DNA from: Planctomycetia bacterium | GTDB taxonomy: Bacteria; Planctomycetota; Planctomycetia; Pirellulales; UBA1268 | DNA: 59,409 nt | Assembly: GCA_021414115.1 (NCBI GenBank) | Contig: JAIOPD010000046.1 | Span: 1-59,409, forward strand | Reading direction: 5' to 3' | Shown here: piece after piece, positions 50,501-59,268 of the stretch | Layout of the letters: each line of letters begins with the position of its first letter | How positions within the stretch are numbered: position 1 is the first letter of the stretch | Notes under the pieces: generated by a model | The model's database searches: none | Told to the model about the DNA's origin: nothing | What the model saw: only the letters and a program-made list of their open reading frames with translations | Translations under genes and position numbers: made by a program

Positions 50501-51703
50501 GCCGGCGGAAAGAGTCAGGCCGCCGGGGAACGTGTTGGAACCCGAAAGCACCATCCGGCCGGCCCCGGCCTTGACGAGGTTGCCGCCGTTGTTGCTACTG
50601 CCTTGCGTATCGGTCGCTACAGCGTCGGTAATCGGCCCGCTGACGAGCAGGTCGATGCCGTCGGCCGTGGAGCCGCTTGCGACGTCAAATGTGAGTGTGC
50701 CGCTCGTACTCAACCGCAATGAGATGCCGCCCGAGAGCGTCGAGCGGGCGGAACTCGCGAGGGTCTGGAGCGTCGGGGTGAGCGTGTTCGCGTTGTACCA
50801 GGCGAACGAGACGCCGCCGACCGTGCCGCCGGTGAGCGTGATCGTGTTGGCCGCGAGGCCGGCACTACTATTTACATTCGTGAAGTTGAGCAGGCCGCTA
50901 TTGATCGTGATCGACGTGACGGAGGTACCCGAGTACGCGGCGCCGGACCGCGTGCCACCATACCCGAGTGACCATCCCCCGGCGTTCGCGTTGACGGCGG
51001 CTCCGGAATTGACGGTCAGACTGCCACGGATGTTGCCGTTGGCGGCGCCAGTGCCCAGCGTCAGCGTACCGCCGTTAACAATCGTGCCGCCGGAGTAGGT
51101 GTTCTGGACGTTGCCCAGCGTGAGCGTGCCGGCGCCCGACTTCGTCAGACCGCCGGCCCCGGAGATCGTGCCGGAGAGCGTCGTGCTTCCAGAGCCGGCG
51201 AAGGTGAGGCCGAAGCCGCCGTTTGTGATGGCAGCGCTCGCCGTCAACAGGCTTGCTGAGTTATTCGTCCACGACTGGGCCGTTCCGAGCGTGATGGGGC
51301 TCGCAAGCGTGACGGCGCCCGCGCCCGCGTTCATCATAAGGCCGCCACTGCCGAGCGTGAGTGTCTGCCCCGACGTCCCGAGTGTGTAGGTGCCGCTGAA
51401 CGAATTAAATGCGAGTGAGGCAGCGGTCGTGGTCGCCGAAAGCGTGACCGCGCCACCAGTGCCACCCACGCCAAAGACGGCGTCGTCGCCCGAGGTCCAC
51501 GAGACATTCGATGTGCCATTCCACCATTGGCTCGCTCCGAGCCAGGCGCCGGCGCCGTCAGTCACGCTGGCAGCCGTCCCGTTTGCGTCCCACGTGACGG
51601 TGGCGGCGGGGGTGGTGCACGGCCAAGCGGCCATCGTGATCGTCAAGGCTAGCGATACGATCTCTCTCCGCCAAATGGGTTGGAGGGCGGCTTCATTCGT
51701 CAT
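47591..51703 (-). CDS. Large autotransporter-repeat protein with PEP-CTERM sorting signal
   Basis: A 1370-aa exported protein. It has a signal peptide (REIVSLALTITMAAWPCTTPAA), then many Gly/Ser/Thr-rich beta-helix repeats of the passenger-associated type (for example GGLTKSGAGTLTLGNVQNTY and GTTSITGGRLVIASNG). A choice-of-anchor-like domain follows (about 880-960, VTGFRVMQNQGTTMSVNLTNS). The C-terminus is VPEPGAVALASIGIAAAAW then RRQLLRASR: a PEP motif, helix and basic tail. An exosortase would process it. The start at 51703 is chosen for the signal peptide. An ISL3-type insertion lies about 210 bases upstream and may affect its promoter. Confidence 0.9.
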   Translation of the reverse strand: MTNEAALQPIWRREIVSLALTITMAAWPCTTPAATVTWDANGTAASVTDGAGAWLGASQWWNGTSNVSWTSGDDAVFGVGGTGGAVTLSATTTAASLAFNSFSGTYTLGTSGQTLTLGSGGLMMNAGAGAVTLASPITLGTAQSWTNNSASLLTASAAITNGGFGLTFAGSGSTTLSGTISGAGGLTKSGAGTLTLGNVQNTYSGGTIVNGGTLTLGTGAANGNIRGSLTVNSGAAVNANAGGWSLGYGGTRSGAAYSGTSVTSITINSGLLNFTNVNSSAGLAANTITLTGGTVGGVSFAWYNANTLTPTLQTLASSARSTLSGGISLRLSTSGTLTFDVASGSTADGIDLLVSGPITDAVATDTQGSSNNGGNLVKAGAGRMVLSGSNTFPGGLTLSAGQLDLNSTTAAGAGGFTITGGTIGNSSGSAITLSNNNAQSWSADFTFAGPNDLNLGSGAVTLGASRSVTVSAGTLTVGGPIAGVGFGLTKAGSGVLALTGTSTFTGGITISSGTLQVGGAGALGTGTYSSAISVASGAGLAIATSTGQTLSGTISGSGGLTKSGAGALTLSGSNGYTGTTSITGGRLVIASNGRINSTSGITINGSDAELKYNSATPLTQPITFTQGTISGTGTIGTAVTVGTGDILSPGNSPGIQAYTRGLTWDPAGTYLWEVNDATSTAGTGWDLINVSGGSGLVINATSGTTFKIAITSLSGTAAGSAANFSATKAGSWTILSSSNGITGFAANKFTLDRSAFSNTSSGSFMISQVGSGSNQSLVLAYNTISSLTSSTSSVTGFRVMQNQGTTMSVNLTNSGPDATDYSLSPSAALSLIGSSTGTLAGSGTQAISVGYASTAATGARSGTVSFTNTGIANNAAGTFTVAGAVVDNRVVTASAVNFGLVHLGASGTVTSTFTSAGLDDNFTRIRVANGSGGGLIVSGSSGFVFDGSGGSSRAVAGSFGTAGAISGTITLTNSSAETGGPLPGQLPGTTNLPYSVSVFSGTGTWTMAGGGSWGTSASSNWTSTGGVGAAPGTFADYTNTDRAIFAGSQTGTSTILLNGATPSLAALVISNTANRYVLDQGSGGSLTLAASSGKPTIEVEAGGLHEIKAGILGSSGLEKLGVGSLVLSGSNGYTGATDVTAGTLAVNGSLTSASAVTVASNATLGGSGSIAGAITGAGLVSPGNSPGILTAGQFNSSAGLDAAFEFTGLAPTYTSASASVNDVLRLTNGSAPFATGTFTAGNVIDVYFNVDSIANGQIYEGGFFTGLSAVDLLATLDGKGSFSYWAKTTGAGTRSFGGVNYVDITTITGITGVTLQTSYGTKDFGGSVGSVTGSVTQFVIVPEPGAVALASIGIAAAAWSLRRQLLRASR

Positions 51704-51913
51704 GGAAACGGCTTCTTGTCCAACCCTAACCATGCGGAGGAAGGCAAGCGGCACGCACGAGTTCGTGGATTGCAGTCGGTAACGTCCCATACACGTGTCT
51801 CCGAGCACGCGGCAAAATCGGTGGGTGTTCCCCGTTCCTCGGAAAGATAGGTCACCGGTGAGCGAAGCAAAATCGGCAAATCTGCCGACGGACCAACTGT
51901 CGAAGTAGAAGTT

Positions 51914-53494
51914 GCCTCCTCAGCAGAATCTGTGGGTGAACGCAGGCTCGGGTAACCGCCCGAGCACATGAAAGAGCGCGATTTCGATGCCCCGCGGCGT
52001 CCGGAAGCCGAACGCTTTTCTGGTGGTCAGTTTTGCTTTGCCGTTGAATCCCTCGACAACGCCCGACGAGATGGTGCCCCGAGCCCGGAACCAGTTGAGG
52101 ATCAGATGCCGATGACGCCGCAGGCTCCTGGCGATCTTCTTCATCGGGCCGATCCGGCTTCGCATGGTGCGGCTGCACCAGGCGTCGAGGAACTTCATCG
52201 CCCACTCGGGGCTCGTGTACTCCCAGAACCGCTGGAAGTCCTCGCGAAGCAGATGAGCCCGGACGCTCTTGAGGTTGTACTGCAGGATCTCCTTGAGCCT
52301 GACCTCCTGATGCTCCGTGAGGTTCTCCGGTCGCTTGAGCAGGCACCATCGGGTCTTCGTGAGGATCGGCTCGTAGCCGTCCCGCCGCAGCTGGGTGACC
52401 TCGGCACGCCTGACCTCGTCGAGGGCCATGTTCATGTTCCGTATGATGTGGAATCGGTCGAGGACGTGCAGGGCGGCCGGAATCTGCTCTGCGATCACCT
52501 TGAGGTAAGGCTTCCACATGTCGCTGCAGACGAAGCGGATGCCCTGCCGCACCTCGGCGGTGAGCGATGTGAAGAAGCCCCGCAGGCTCTGCTCGGTCCG
52601 CTCCTGGGCCACCCACAGCAGTCGCTTCATTCCGTCGATCTGATAGACGAGCGTGAGATAGGTGTGGCCACTTCGCCACTGGATCTCATCGACGCCGATG
52701 GCCTCGATGCCCGAGAGATCCCGATGGGCGAGGCCCCATTCGACGGCATGTTTTACCGAGCGAAACACGTTGTCCCAGGTCGTGTTGAATACGTCGGCGG
52801 TCTCTTTCCACGAGAGCCGCTTGGCCCAGCGGGCCAGGAACCAGCGGTAACTGGTCGTGAGATGCTCCTTGCCCTCGCCCCACGGCACGCGTTCGACGGT
52901 CACGCCGCACTCCGGGCAGTCGACCCGTCGCATCGCGTAGACGAAGAACACCGCGATGTTCCATAGCGGCACGAACTGAAACCGTCGTGGCGCAAGCCGG
53001 TCGTAGCCCGGCCGCTTCTTGCCGCATCCCGAGCAGATCGCCCGGCTGTTGGCCCGGGGCTCGATCTCGACCTCGAGTTCCGAATCGACCAAGCCGTCCA
53101 CGAATCGAACCTGCCTGTAGACGAAACACTTGTGCCGCTCAACGCGGTTGAGAATACTCTTGAGATGCATCCTGCGGTGGCTCCGGCAAAGGGGCTGACT
53201 AAGCAACCGCATCTTTACCGCATGACGCCGCAGGATGCTTCTTTCTCTCCATGGTCCGCCCGGCAGGGACGTGCTTCCGGGCGGCGGAACGCCGCCGCCT
53301 GCGGGCTGCCGCCGCGAGGCGGCGGGCCGCATCAGACCGTCGAGGCGGTGATGCCTTGCTCGAGATCGCCCACGCCCCGACGCGTTGAGGGCTCGCCACG
53401 CTGTGCGATGACCACGCCGCTGCCCGCACTTCTCGGAGATCGTGCCCAGGCGTATTCAGAACCCGTTCTTACCCACAGATTCTGCTGAAGACCC
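51914..53494. mobile_element. ISL3-family insertion sequence
   Basis: About 1.58 kb. Perfect 18-bp inverted repeats lie at 51920-51937 and 53471-53488 (CAGCAGAATCTGTGGGT plus one base); weaker matching suggests true ends near 51914 and 53494. The flanks TAGAAGTT (51906-51913) and TAAAATTT (53495-53502) match at six of eight bases, so an 8-bp target duplication is possible but not clean. It carries one transposase. Positions 53171-53470 are non-coding and rich in short GC palindromes. Confidence 0.8.
51920..53170 (-). CDS. ISL3-family transposase
   Basis: A 416-aa transposase, apparently intact. The N-terminal zinc ribbon has C46/C49 (CSGC) and C85/C88 (CPEC). The DDE residues are visible: first Asp in IGVDEIQWRSGHTY, second in VCSDMWKPYLKVI, Glu in VVEGFNGKAKLTTRKAFGF. 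The last codons (THRFC and stop) are encoded within the terminal inverted repeat. The start at 53170 (MHLKSIL) is preferred over a longer frame. Confidence 0.93.
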   Translation of the reverse strand: MHLKSILNRVERHKCFVYRQVRFVDGLVDSELEVEIEPRANSRAICSGCGKKRPGYDRLAPRRFQFVPLWNIAVFFVYAMRRVDCPECGVTVERVPWGEGKEHLTTSYRWFLARWAKRLSWKETADVFNTTWDNVFRSVKHAVEWGLAHRDLSGIEAIGVDEIQWRSGHTYLTLVYQIDGMKRLLWVAQERTEQSLRGFFTSLTAEVRQGIRFVCSDMWKPYLKVIAEQIPAALHVLDRFHIIRNMNMALDEVRRAEVTQLRRDGYEPILTKTRWCLLKRPENLTEHQEVRLKEILQYNLKSVRAHLLREDFQRFWEYTSPEWAMKFLDAWCSRTMRSRIGPMKKIARSLRRHRHLILNWFRARGTISSGVVEGFNGKAKLTTRKAFGFRTPRGIEIALFHVLGRLPEPAFTHRFC

Positions 53495-53682
53495 TAAAAT
53501 TTCGGGGTGTTCTCCGGCCGCACGCTGGTTTCGGCGATCGTTGCGCCGGCTGTGCGGGCTGACGACGCTCCGGGGCTGAGGACCGGGCTCTGCGTAGCCG
53601 CCGCGTCGGCAGTTCTGACGACTGGTGATAGCCCTGGGGCCGCCGCACGATTGCAAGGGTGGCAACGAACAACGGCAACGCG

Positions 53683-53798
53683 GCCGGAAACCCGAGGCGT
53701 AAGCCGACGGTGGAGTTGAGGTTGTCCTGCCGTCGACGTCACGCCCACTCTCGACACGCCGCCCAACGCCCTCTCGGCTCACGCCTCTGGCTTCCGGC
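53683..53798. repeat. 25-bp imperfect inverted repeat, a further repeat family
   Basis: The arms 53683-53707 and 53774-53798 match at 22 of 25 positions when one is reversed; arm 1 begins GCCGGAAACCCGAGGCGTAA. It lies between the insertion sequence and the GH78 gene. Otherwise 53495-53851 shows no gene; GGAG near 53844 serves the next start. Confidence 0.75.
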
Positions 53799-53851
53799 AA
53801 CGGTAGTGGGATGTCATGTGTTGTTGGAAACGTCAGTGGAAACGGAGCATC

Positions 53852-56800
53852 ATGGATTTCATATTCTGCCGCCTCGCTGGCCTCTGTCACGCCACTGCAG
53901 TGTTGGTGCTCATCGCAGCGCTGCAGCAGGCTCACGGGCAGGTGGCTGTGTTCGTCGATCCCGACTGGGCGACGCTTTCGCGGAACGACGTGGTGCCGGC
54001 GCCGCTAATTGCCGACCTCCTCGCGAAGCACGTTGTGGTCACGAGGCTCTCGGCGGATGACCTCGGCAACCCGGTGAAGCTCGATGCCACGAAGTTGCCC
54101 GTGCTCGTGCTGCCGGAGACGGACGCGCTGCCCGAGGCAGCGATTCCTGCGCTGCAGGCCTTTCGCAAGGCAGGTGGCAGCCTCGTCTATTTTCGCGACC
54201 CCTTCGCGAAGGTCGCCGTGCGTGAACCCAAGCCAGCGCCGGGACAGCCGCGGTGGACGACGGCACCGGCGACCGAAGCTCAGCGCAACGAGGCCGCGGA
54301 TCCGCTCCTGCTCCGCACGGCCGGCACGGTACGGCATGACCGGCCCTGCAGCCGCACCGTGCCTGCGAATCCGCTTGGCATCACGCAGGCGATGCTCGAG
54401 AGCAGCCTGCCGAACCAGCAGCGGCTTGATCCGAAGTCGTTACCGGCTGGCGATGAGCTGATCCCGCTCGTGATGGTCGAGCAGGAGGGCCAGGGCCCTG
54501 CCCTGCCGATCGCAGCGGCGATCCGGCGACGGTGCCCGCAGGCGAAGGGGGCATCTGATATCTGGCTCGGCCAGACCGTCTGGAATCTCGATGGTCGTGA
54601 GCGGTGGTTCGCCGAGCAACTGCTCGTCCGCGGCGTGCTCTGGTGTCTGCAGGAGCGGGGACTCAAGACCGCGGCCGACGTGGCGGCCGTCCACGCCTGG
54701 CTCGACGCGGTTCCCAAGCCGGCGCCGTTGCCTCGCGATCTCCCGATCACGCGCACGCCCCGCCCCTGGGGCGATTCACTCGTGCCGCGTTCGCCGCCGC
54801 CCGCCAAGCGGCTCGTGGCAGTCGATCTTTCGCGGCTGCCACTGGATGAACGAGCCGCACTCTGCTGCCTCCAGGGGCTCACGTCCCGCCGCCAGCCGTC
54901 GATCTGGCTGCTGCGTTCCGGCGGGCCTCACGACCAGGATCGCTTTTGGCTCGATCAGCACGTGCAACAGGGCCTGATCGAGGGCTACGACGTCATTCCC
55001 GACTGGACCACGCTCGTCCGCGAGCATGCTGCCGAGATCAAAGGCGCTATCATCGCCGACCTCGCCTGCGATCGCAGTGACGTGATCGCGATGAACGTCG
55101 CTGCCTGCGAGGACCTTCTGCTCTGCACACCCGCACTCGCCGAGAAGCTCGGCCTGCCTGTGAAGGTGGACCTCCGTGGCCGCTTCGCCACCTATCTCGA
55201 CGGGATGGAGTGGGTCTGGGCCACCTACCGCGACCGGCTCTCGCGACACGCGCTCAACTACTTCCATCCCGCCCGGCTCGCCTGGGGCAACGTCGATCAG
55301 TGCTACCAGTGGCGGATCCCGATGGTCTGGACGGCGTACAAGGACGACGCCTTCGCGAAAGGAGCTGACCCGGCCCGCGAACACGACCTCGTTGCCCGAA
55401 TGCTCGCCGCGCTGGACACGCATTCGATCGTAAATGGCTGGCCGTCGTTCGGTCCGCGGCTCGGTGTGGACGAATACATCGCCGTGATGCAGGCGACGCC
55501 CTACTCGCATGGCTATGTGCCCAGCGACGGCCTCGCCAACATGAGCGTGATGAGCGGAGTGACACCGCCCGAGGTCACGCGGCCCGCGCAGCCGCCGGCG
55601 CCACCCGTCGAGCCGGGGAAGATCTATCTGAGCCTCGTGATCTCCGACGGCGACAATCTCTCGCCGTGGATGGACTACTTCCGGCAGCATTACTTCGCCG
55701 CCGACACGCCCGACCTGCCGTTCGGCATAACGATCGGCCCGACGATTCGCGAGGCGATGCCGGCGGCGACCCGCTGGTATGCCGAGCACGCCGGGCCTGG
55801 CGTCGAGTTTCTCTGCGGCGTGAGCGGGGCGACGTATGTGAGCCCGGAAGTGTTTGCGACGCGGCTTACCGATCCGGAGGCCGCCTGGAAAATCTTCTTC
55901 GGTGACACCGCCCGCAGCATGCAAACCCTTGGGCTCAAGACGCTCAACGTCTCGCCGCGGGGTGAGCCGCTCGCCGATCGCTACGCCCGCGCGCTTCCCT
56001 TTTGCCACAGCATCATCAACAGCTGGAACCGACGCGGTGACGATCCCGATGCGCTCGTCGAGCAGCTGCCGTGTGGTATGCCCGCCTTCTGGAGCAGCAC
56101 GCCGGGCATGCTTCGATTCGATCCGCCGGCCGCCCAAGACGGGGGCGCGGCGATGGCCCGGGCGTTTTACGGCGATCTCGACGTGTTGGTCGGCCGGCGG
56201 CTCGCTGACCGGGAGCCCGTGTTCGTCTCGAGCCTGCTGTCGTGCTGGGAGTGGAACAAGGAGCCACTGAAACAACTCGTTGCCCAGAAGCCCGACCACG
56301 TCGTGTTCGTCACGCCTGCGCAGCTCGCGGCGCTGGCGAAGCAAGCCCCACGGAAGCCCGAAGGCGAATGGATCGGGTTCAATCAGCCGGTCGAACGCCG
56401 GCTGCCTCCGACCGGTGCCGAAAGCCGGCTCGACTGGAAGGGCGTCGGCTGGTTCTGGACCGGCGAGGCGACGCGTGCGACCGATACGGCCGCCGCGGGC
56501 CGCCGCTCTTTCCGCTGGAACGTGCGGCTCCCCGAGCCCGGCGAATCTGCCATCCGCGCGGCGTGGGTGCAGCTCACCGGCGACGACCGGGCAGATCTGT
56601 ATATCAACGGCCACCGACGGTGCGAGGCGACGGACTGGGCCAAGCCCGTCGAACGCGAGGTGACTGAGTATCTGCGGCCGGGAAACAACGTGCTCGGTAT
56701 CGCCGGCAGCAATGGCGGAGGCGCCGCAGGCTGGGCCCTGAAGCTCGTCATCGAAATGGCCGACGGCCGTGTGCTCGAACTCTCGCCAGCGGTCGGCGAC

Positions 56801-59080
56801 GTTCTCTGGACCGACGCTGCCGATCCCGAGGGGAAATGGGCGGCGCCCGAGACGAGCACGGCCGGGTGGAAGTCGGCAGTGCGGCTCGGCGACGTCGGCA
56901 TCGCGCCGTGGGGAGCCGTAAAGCCCACCGGCTTCGTGCCTGGCAGCAACCAGCCGGCCCCGGCGCCGCTCCTGCGGAAGACGTTCACGGTCGAAAGAAA
57001 GGTGAAACGGGCGACGCTCCAGAGCAGCGGACTCGGCTGTCACGACGTGTTGTGCAATGGCACGAAGGTCGGCGACGCGGTGCTCGGCCCCGCCATGACG
57101 CAGTACGACAAAACCGTGCTCTATGTCGAGCACGACGTCACGAGCCTCGTGAAGCCGGGCCGCAATGCGGTCGGCGTGATGCTCGGCCACGGCTGGTTCG
57201 CGGAGACCGTGAACACGGCCTGGAACTTCGACCACTCGCCCTGGAAAGATCGGCCAAAGGCACTGGTCACGCTCCGGCTCGACTATGAAGACGGCTCCGA
57301 GCAGACGATCGTCTCCGATGCCTCATGGAAAGCCGCCTACGGCCCCGTGCTCGTCGATGCCTTCATGAACGGCGAGGTCTACGATGCCCGCGCCGAGCAG
57401 CCGGGCTGGGCCACGGCCGAGTTCGATGACTCGTCATGGGCGGCGGCCGAGACGATGAAGCCGTCGGCGGGGCGGCTCCGCCGGGAAACGATCGCCCCGA
57501 TGCGAGTCACGCAGACCCTGCCCGCAGTGAAGCTCACGGAGCCTCGCCCAGGCGTCTGGCTTTACGACTTCGGGGAGAACATCGCCGGCTGGGCACGGAT
57601 TCGCGTGCGCGGACCAGCTGGCCAGGAAATTCGCCTCCGGTTTGGTGAGCAGCTCCGCGATGGCCGCATCGATCGTGAGCTCGGGGGCCTGATCTGGAGC
57701 GGCTGGTTCCAGCAGGATCGCTATGTGCTCAAAGGCGACGGCCTCGAGGAGTGGGAGCCGCGGTTCACGTATCACGGTTTTCGCTACGTCGAGGTCGAGG
57801 GCTGGCCCGGCACACCGGAGCTGTCGTCGGTCGAGGCCCGGTTTGTGCATACCGACTTTCCATCGGCGGGTTCATTCGAGTGCTCCGATCCGCTTCTGAA
57901 CGCGATCCATGCGGCCGTGCGCCGCAGCTACCGGGGCAATTTTCATGGTTTCCCTACCGACTGCCCCACGCGCGAGAAGAAGGGCTGGACGGGCGATGCC
58001 CATCTGGCCTGCAGTCAGGCGATGTTCAATTTCGACAACGCCGCCGGCTACCGGAAGTGGATGGGTGATTTTCTGGACGTGCAGGACGGCGAGGGTCGGC
58101 TGAAGAACGTCTGCCCGACGGCCGGCTGGGGGGGCGAGGCGAGCGACTGGAACGTGGCCGGCGTCGTCGTGCCGTGGACCGTGTTTGAGTTCACCGGCGA
58201 TCGCACGATCGTGGCGGCGAGCTATCCGATGATGAAGAAGTGGGCCGACTTCCATGCCCGTCAGGCCCCGGATTTCATCATCAAGGATGGCGTGAGCGAT
58301 TGGAGCCCGGCGAAGACGCGGACGCCGAAGGAGATCACCTCCACCTGCTTCTACCACGGTGCCGTCGAGCGGCTGGCTCGCATGGCGGAGCTGCTCGGTA
58401 AGACGGACGACGCAAAGCGGTATCGCGACCTGGCCGCATCGGTCCGCGAGGCCTTCGTCCGCGAGTTCGTGAAGCCCGACGGCACGGTCGGTGCGGGCAG
58501 CCAGAGCGCCCAGGCCTGTGCGTTGCATTTCGGCCTTCTACCCGAGCCGCTCCGGCCACTCGCCGCGGCGCAGCTCTCGGCAGCCGTCACGGCAGTCAAC
58601 GACCACGTGGACGTGGGTATCCTCGGGTCGAAGTCGCTCTTTCGGGCACTCTCCGACCACGGCCACCATGAGCAGGCCCTGCGGGTCGTGCGCCAAAAGA
58701 CCGCGCCGGGCTACGGCTGCATGATCGAGAAGGGCTGCACGACGCTCACCGAAGACTGGTGGGGCGGTGGCTCCAACAACCACATCATGTTTGGCGACAT
58801 CGGCGGCTGGTTCTACGAATACCTGGCGGGCATCCGGCCCGATCCGGAGCAGCCAGGATTCAAGCACTTCTTCCTGCAGCCGATGCCGGCCGGCGACCTT
58901 GCCTGGGTGAAGGCCGAGCACCTTTCACCGCGGGGACTGATCCGCGCGGCATGGGAGCGGCACGCGGACGGCAGTTATTCCGCGAGCTTCACCGTGCCGG
59001 TGAACGCCACGGCAACCGTCGTGCTGACCGATGGTCATCGCGCCGACGTCGGACCGGGCGACCACACCTTCTCGTGGTGA
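53852..59080 (+). CDS. Giant secreted glycosidase: GxGYxYP-like module fused to GH78 alpha-L-rhamnosidase
   Basis: A 1742-aa protein. A signal peptide (ATAVLVLIAALQQAHGQ) precedes a glutamine-amidotransferase-like domain (about 25-300). A GxGYxYP-type putative hydrolase follows (about 318-830, with AALCCLQGLTSRRQPSIWLL and YLSLVISDGDN; the naming motif is degenerate, GATYVSP). A jellyroll (about 845-1030) comes next, then GH78 (about 1038-1735). GH78 carries DCPTREKKGWTGDAH at 1370-1384, where E1375 is the likely general acid, and TTLTEDWWGGGSNNH, which holds the base. It probably removes rhamnose from extracellular glycans. ATG 53852 with GGAG upstream gives the signal peptide. Confidence 0.88.
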   Translation: MDFIFCRLAGLCHATAVLVLIAALQQAHGQVAVFVDPDWATLSRNDVVPAPLIADLLAKHVVVTRLSADDLGNPVKLDATKLPVLVLPETDALPEAAIPALQAFRKAGGSLVYFRDPFAKVAVREPKPAPGQPRWTTAPATEAQRNEAADPLLLRTAGTVRHDRPCSRTVPANPLGITQAMLESSLPNQQRLDPKSLPAGDELIPLVMVEQEGQGPALPIAAAIRRRCPQAKGASDIWLGQTVWNLDGRERWFAEQLLVRGVLWCLQERGLKTAADVAAVHAWLDAVPKPAPLPRDLPITRTPRPWGDSLVPRSPPPAKRLVAVDLSRLPLDERAALCCLQGLTSRRQPSIWLLRSGGPHDQDRFWLDQHVQQGLIEGYDVIPDWTTLVREHAAEIKGAIIADLACDRSDVIAMNVAACEDLLLCTPALAEKLGLPVKVDLRGRFATYLDGMEWVWATYRDRLSRHALNYFHPARLAWGNVDQCYQWRIPMVWTAYKDDAFAKGADPAREHDLVARMLAALDTHSIVNGWPSFGPRLGVDEYIAVMQATPYSHGYVPSDGLANMSVMSGVTPPEVTRPAQPPAPPVEPGKIYLSLVISDGDNLSPWMDYFRQHYFAADTPDLPFGITIGPTIREAMPAATRWYAEHAGPGVEFLCGVSGATYVSPEVFATRLTDPEAAWKIFFGDTARSMQTLGLKTLNVSPRGEPLADRYARALPFCHSIINSWNRRGDDPDALVEQLPCGMPAFWSSTPGMLRFDPPAAQDGGAAMARAFYGDLDVLVGRRLADREPVFVSSLLSCWEWNKEPLKQLVAQKPDHVVFVTPAQLAALAKQAPRKPEGEWIGFNQPVERRLPPTGAESRLDWKGVGWFWTGEATRATDTAAAGRRSFRWNVRLPEPGESAIRAAWVQLTGDDRADLYINGHRRCEATDWAKPVEREVTEYLRPGNNVLGIAGSNGGGAAGWALKLVIEMADGRVLELSPAVGDVLWTDAADPEGKWAAPETSTAGWKSAVRLGDVGIAPWGAVKPTGFVPGSNQPAPAPLLRKTFTVERKVKRATLQSSGLGCHDVLCNGTKVGDAVLGPAMTQYDKTVLYVEHDVTSLVKPGRNAVGVMLGHGWFAETVNTAWNFDHSPWKDRPKALVTLRLDYEDGSEQTIVSDASWKAAYGPVLVDAFMNGEVYDARAEQPGWATAEFDDSSWAAAETMKPSAGRLRRETIAPMRVTQTLPAVKLTEPRPGVWLYDFGENIAGWARIRVRGPAGQEIRLRFGEQLRDGRIDRELGGLIWSGWFQQDRYVLKGDGLEEWEPRFTYHGFRYVEVEGWPGTPELSSVEARFVHTDFPSAGSFECSDPLLNAIHAAVRRSYRGNFHGFPTDCPTREKKGWTGDAHLACSQAMFNFDNAAGYRKWMGDFLDVQDGEGRLKNVCPTAGWGGEASDWNVAGVVVPWTVFEFTGDRTIVAASYPMMKKWADFHARQAPDFIIKDGVSDWSPAKTRTPKEITSTCFYHGAVERLARMAELLGKTDDAKRYRDLAASVREAFVREFVKPDGTVGAGSQSAQACALHFGLLPEPLRPLAAAQLSAAVTAVNDHVDVGILGSKSLFRALSDHGHHEQALRVVRQKTAPGYGCMIEKGCTTLTEDWWGGGSNNHIMFGDIGGWFYEYLAGIRPDPEQPGFKHFFLQPMPAGDLAWVKAEHLSPRGLIRAAWERHADGSYSASFTVPVNATATVVLTDGHRADVGPGDHTFSW

Positions 59081-59237
59081 TCCATCAGGGATCGTTGTGG
59101 GGAGGACGCGGCCAGGCGTCACGAGAGAGCACCTCAGGCAAAGGCACCTGATGCGCAACTGCCGCGATCATGAGGATCCGCGGGTGGCACGTGCAGAAGC
59201 CGCGGAAACTCGGCGTGGCCGTTGGAGTCGGGGATTT

Positions 59238-59268
59238 CGGGAAGCCCGGAGCGCGAGCGACGGGTATT
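59238..59268 (+). repeat. Dispersed palindromic repeat, locus 8 (A arm, split by intron)
   Basis: An A arm beginning GGGAAGCCCGGAGCGCGAGC and ending CGACGGGTATT, where the group II intron begins. The matching downstream half is not in the window. It lies past the 3' end of the GH78 gene; 59081-59237 shows nothing recognisable. Confidence 0.88.

Noticed and set aside
48300-51300. Possible CRISPR array or tandem DNA repeats
   Set aside because: The repeats vary in length and encode beta-helix protein repeats; there are no uniform repeats with unique spacers.
53132-53488. Plus-strand frame ending in the same residues as the transposase (THRFC)
   Set aside because: The match is due to the terminal inverted repeat read on the other strand, not to a second gene.
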